From the NCBI GenBank assembly GCA_030145385.1, contig JAQYVU010000005.1, positions 24,840 through 88,839 of the forward strand: a stretch of 64,000 nucleotides of DNA, read 5' to 3'. The position numbers and the translations under genes are program-made. Origin of the DNA: Desulfococcaceae bacterium (lineage in GTDB: Bacteria > Desulfobacterota > Desulfobacteria > Desulfobacterales > Desulfosalsimonadaceae). Below the pieces are notes generated by a model. That model saw nothing but the letters and a program-made list of their open reading frames with translations. It ran no database searches and had not been told where the DNA came from. This document shows positions 62,804 to 64,000 of this stretch, piece after piece; position 1 is the first letter of the stretch; each line of letters begins with the position of its first letter.

Positions 62804-63344
62804 AAATCTATTTTAATGCTATATAAAAACTTAACGAACAAAAAAACATCCGTAAATCATGCAACAAATATTAATTCCGATATGGGAAAAAATTGCGAAA
62901 AATCCTAAATTCGACTATCATTCCCAATTTGTCGGCTGATTTTTTTTAACTTTTTTTAAGAAGTTTTATCAAGATATATTTTATTGTCTGGGACCTCAAC
63001 ATAATAGCCAATCATGGCTTGACTGCCAATGACTCGTTTGTCCAGCGTCAAGGCTCAGCTTTTATTAACCTTTACCCAACGGCCTACCATATTCTCTATC
63101 AATGAAACAGATTCATGGCAACAGTCAGTTCAAAAATCCGAATATTAATATCTTATTTCTGCGATTGAAGGCACCTATACCCAAACTCGATTATTTTCTC
63201 TTTGGTTACCACCAGATATGAATTCCTTCGATCAATTGAGAGCCTATCAGATTGTTGAAAAAAAAAATTTCTTGTGTTATCTCTTTCTATCTTTGCAATC
63301 ATCTCAAATTATTATTATTTTTATAATAGCGACTGATAAGCCCA
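62804..63344. other. Gene-free divergent interval
   Basis: These 541 bases lie between the GT4 gene and the plus-strand gene at the right edge. They are AT-rich with many stops on all frames. I saw no JUMPstart (ops) element, tRNA, hairpin or repeat. Promoters for both sides are expected here. Confidence 0.5.
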
Positions 63345-64000
63345 ATGACAATGCAAATTATTAAAAAGAATACAATCAAGTTAGCGTTAAAAGGGAGCAT
63401 TTCCCTTTTTTCCAGGCTCCCACATAAACAGAAACAAAAAATTTTAAATGCGCTCTACAAATGGTATCATTTTTATATCAAAAAGCATCCCGACAAAAAC
63501 AAACACAAGATTATTAATATACTGTCCCAGGAAATGAATGTATTTTTTACAATGCTTTCATACGAAGAAAAACGTAAGATTGCAGGATTCCTGGATCCGG
63601 AACAGAAGCGTTTTGCAGAGGAATTAATGGCAGCAAGGCGTTTGACTTACTTTCGTATCAGAATTTTAAAAAAATATCTCTATGATCTGGGGCTACCCGA
63701 TCAGGCGCTTTCGGATCTTTGGAAAATTTACGAACATTTAAGTGATCCCGGCCAGAAGTTACTGGTCGCATGGGACTTGGCACTATGGTATGCCAATCAA
63801 AGCAGTCGGGAAGGGGCAAAAGAATGCTTAAAATTATTACCCGAAATTTTGCAGGATGACAAACAACCGGACAAGGTGTGCCGGGCGGCTGTAATAGCCG
63901 CTGAATGCCATGGTATCACAGGGGATACGGCAGCCGGACAGCAGGTGATTAACCATGCTTTGCAATTCGGACCCAATGCGGACCTTTTTCTGGCCGCTGC
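63345..64000 (+). CDS. N-terminal part of a helical protein, cut by the window edge
   Basis: An open frame runs from ATG 63345 (or 63351, two codons on) to the end of the window, 218 codons. It begins MTMQIIKKNTIKLALKGSIS and is rich in helices with TPR-like spacing (YDLGLPDQALSDLWKIYEHL, AAVIAAECHGITGDTAAGQQ). Such helical N-termini often precede a glycosyltransferase domain in surface-polysaccharide loci, but nothing downstream is visible. Codon use is that of a real gene, with no internal stop. Function unknown. Confidence 0.7.
   Translation, partial: MTMQIIKKNTIKLALKGSISLFSRLPHKQKQKILNALYKWYHFYIKKHPDKNKHKIINILSQEMNVFFTMLSYEEKRKIAGFLDPEQKRFAEELMAARRLTYFRIRILKKYLYDLGLPDQALSDLWKIYEHLSDPGQKLLVAWDLALWYANQSSREGAKECLKLLPEILQDDKQPDKVCRAAVIAAECHGITGDTAAGQQVINHALQFGPNADLFLAA

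Noticed and set aside
1..64000. Transfer RNA, ribosomal RNA, insertion sequence, prophage or integrase genes
   Set aside because: No cloverleaf, rRNA-like segment, transposase or integrase frame was recognised by reading; a dedicated search was not possible.

Overview
The window is a stretch of moderately AT-rich bacterial chromosome. Gene content points to a Gram-negative, probably anaerobic member of the Desulfobacterota (Desulfobacterales-like). The evidence is the LPS core and Kdo genes, many outer-membrane barrels and lipoproteins, a PxxKW cysteine-rich protein, remnants of 2-hydroxyacyl-CoA dehydratase and BKACE genes, and degenerate intergenic repeats built from CAGGTGTCAGG and TTCGATGTT words. 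This assignment is an inference; no rRNA or tRNA gene was seen.

Region 1 (1-15.4 kb, all minus strand) holds two envelope and channel gene clusters. Cluster A (9910 down to 399) runs: pentameric ligand-gated ion channel homologue, duplicated DUF5666-like periplasmic protein, two small cytoplasmic proteins, lipoprotein, Omp85-type barrel, two PqiA proteins, PqiB (MCE), PqiC and a DUF3313 lipoprotein. Cluster B (15395 down to 10279) runs: MetA/phenol-type barrel, two DUF1214/DUF1254 secreted proteins, another barrel and a K+ channel-like protein. Each cluster is preceded by the same 31-bp box (29/31 identical), with a second short element 40 bp further on and then the first start codon about 92 bp later. 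A hipBA toxin-antitoxin pair lies upstream of cluster B.

Region 2 (17.4-26.3 kb, minus) is an unusual two-component pair. The first gene is a 1779-residue NarX-type histidine kinase with five tandem periplasmic binding-protein domains and two PAS domains. The second is an 1131-residue regulator that joins a NarL-type receiver and a degenerate helix-turn-helix to a MalT-type ATPase/TPR/LuxR protein. I infer that this pair reads external ligands and drives clusters A and B through the shared box. This regulatory unit is the best candidate for an undescribed system here.

Region 3 (27-33.2 kb) is housekeeping: argJ, truA, a hotdog thioesterase, a ClC channel with CBS domains and a class I aminotransferase. 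Region 4 (33.5-42 kb) is an LPS core/O-antigen locus: O-antigen ligase, glycosyltransferases, CDP-glycerol-transferase-like protein, sulfotransferase, heptosyltransferase and Kdo kinase-like protein. Region 5 (42-50.2 kb) mixes an MBL hydrolase, a cysteine-cluster protein, a MASE2-type hybrid kinase with a diguanylate cyclase response regulator, a flavoprotein, a PxxKW protein and two clear gene remnants.

Region 6 (50.4-57.9 kb) contains kdsD, a phosphofructokinase, an LpoA/LppC-like lipoprotein and a tandem pair of DUF4124 proteins, one expanded by 216-bp repeats. Region 7 (57.9-64 kb) is a second polysaccharide locus: a WecA-type transferase fused to a CapD-like N-terminal half, a sugar-nucleotide epimerase and two glycosyltransferases. 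The window ends inside a plus-strand gene. Start codons were chosen from ribosome-binding sites and are often downstream of the longest possible start.
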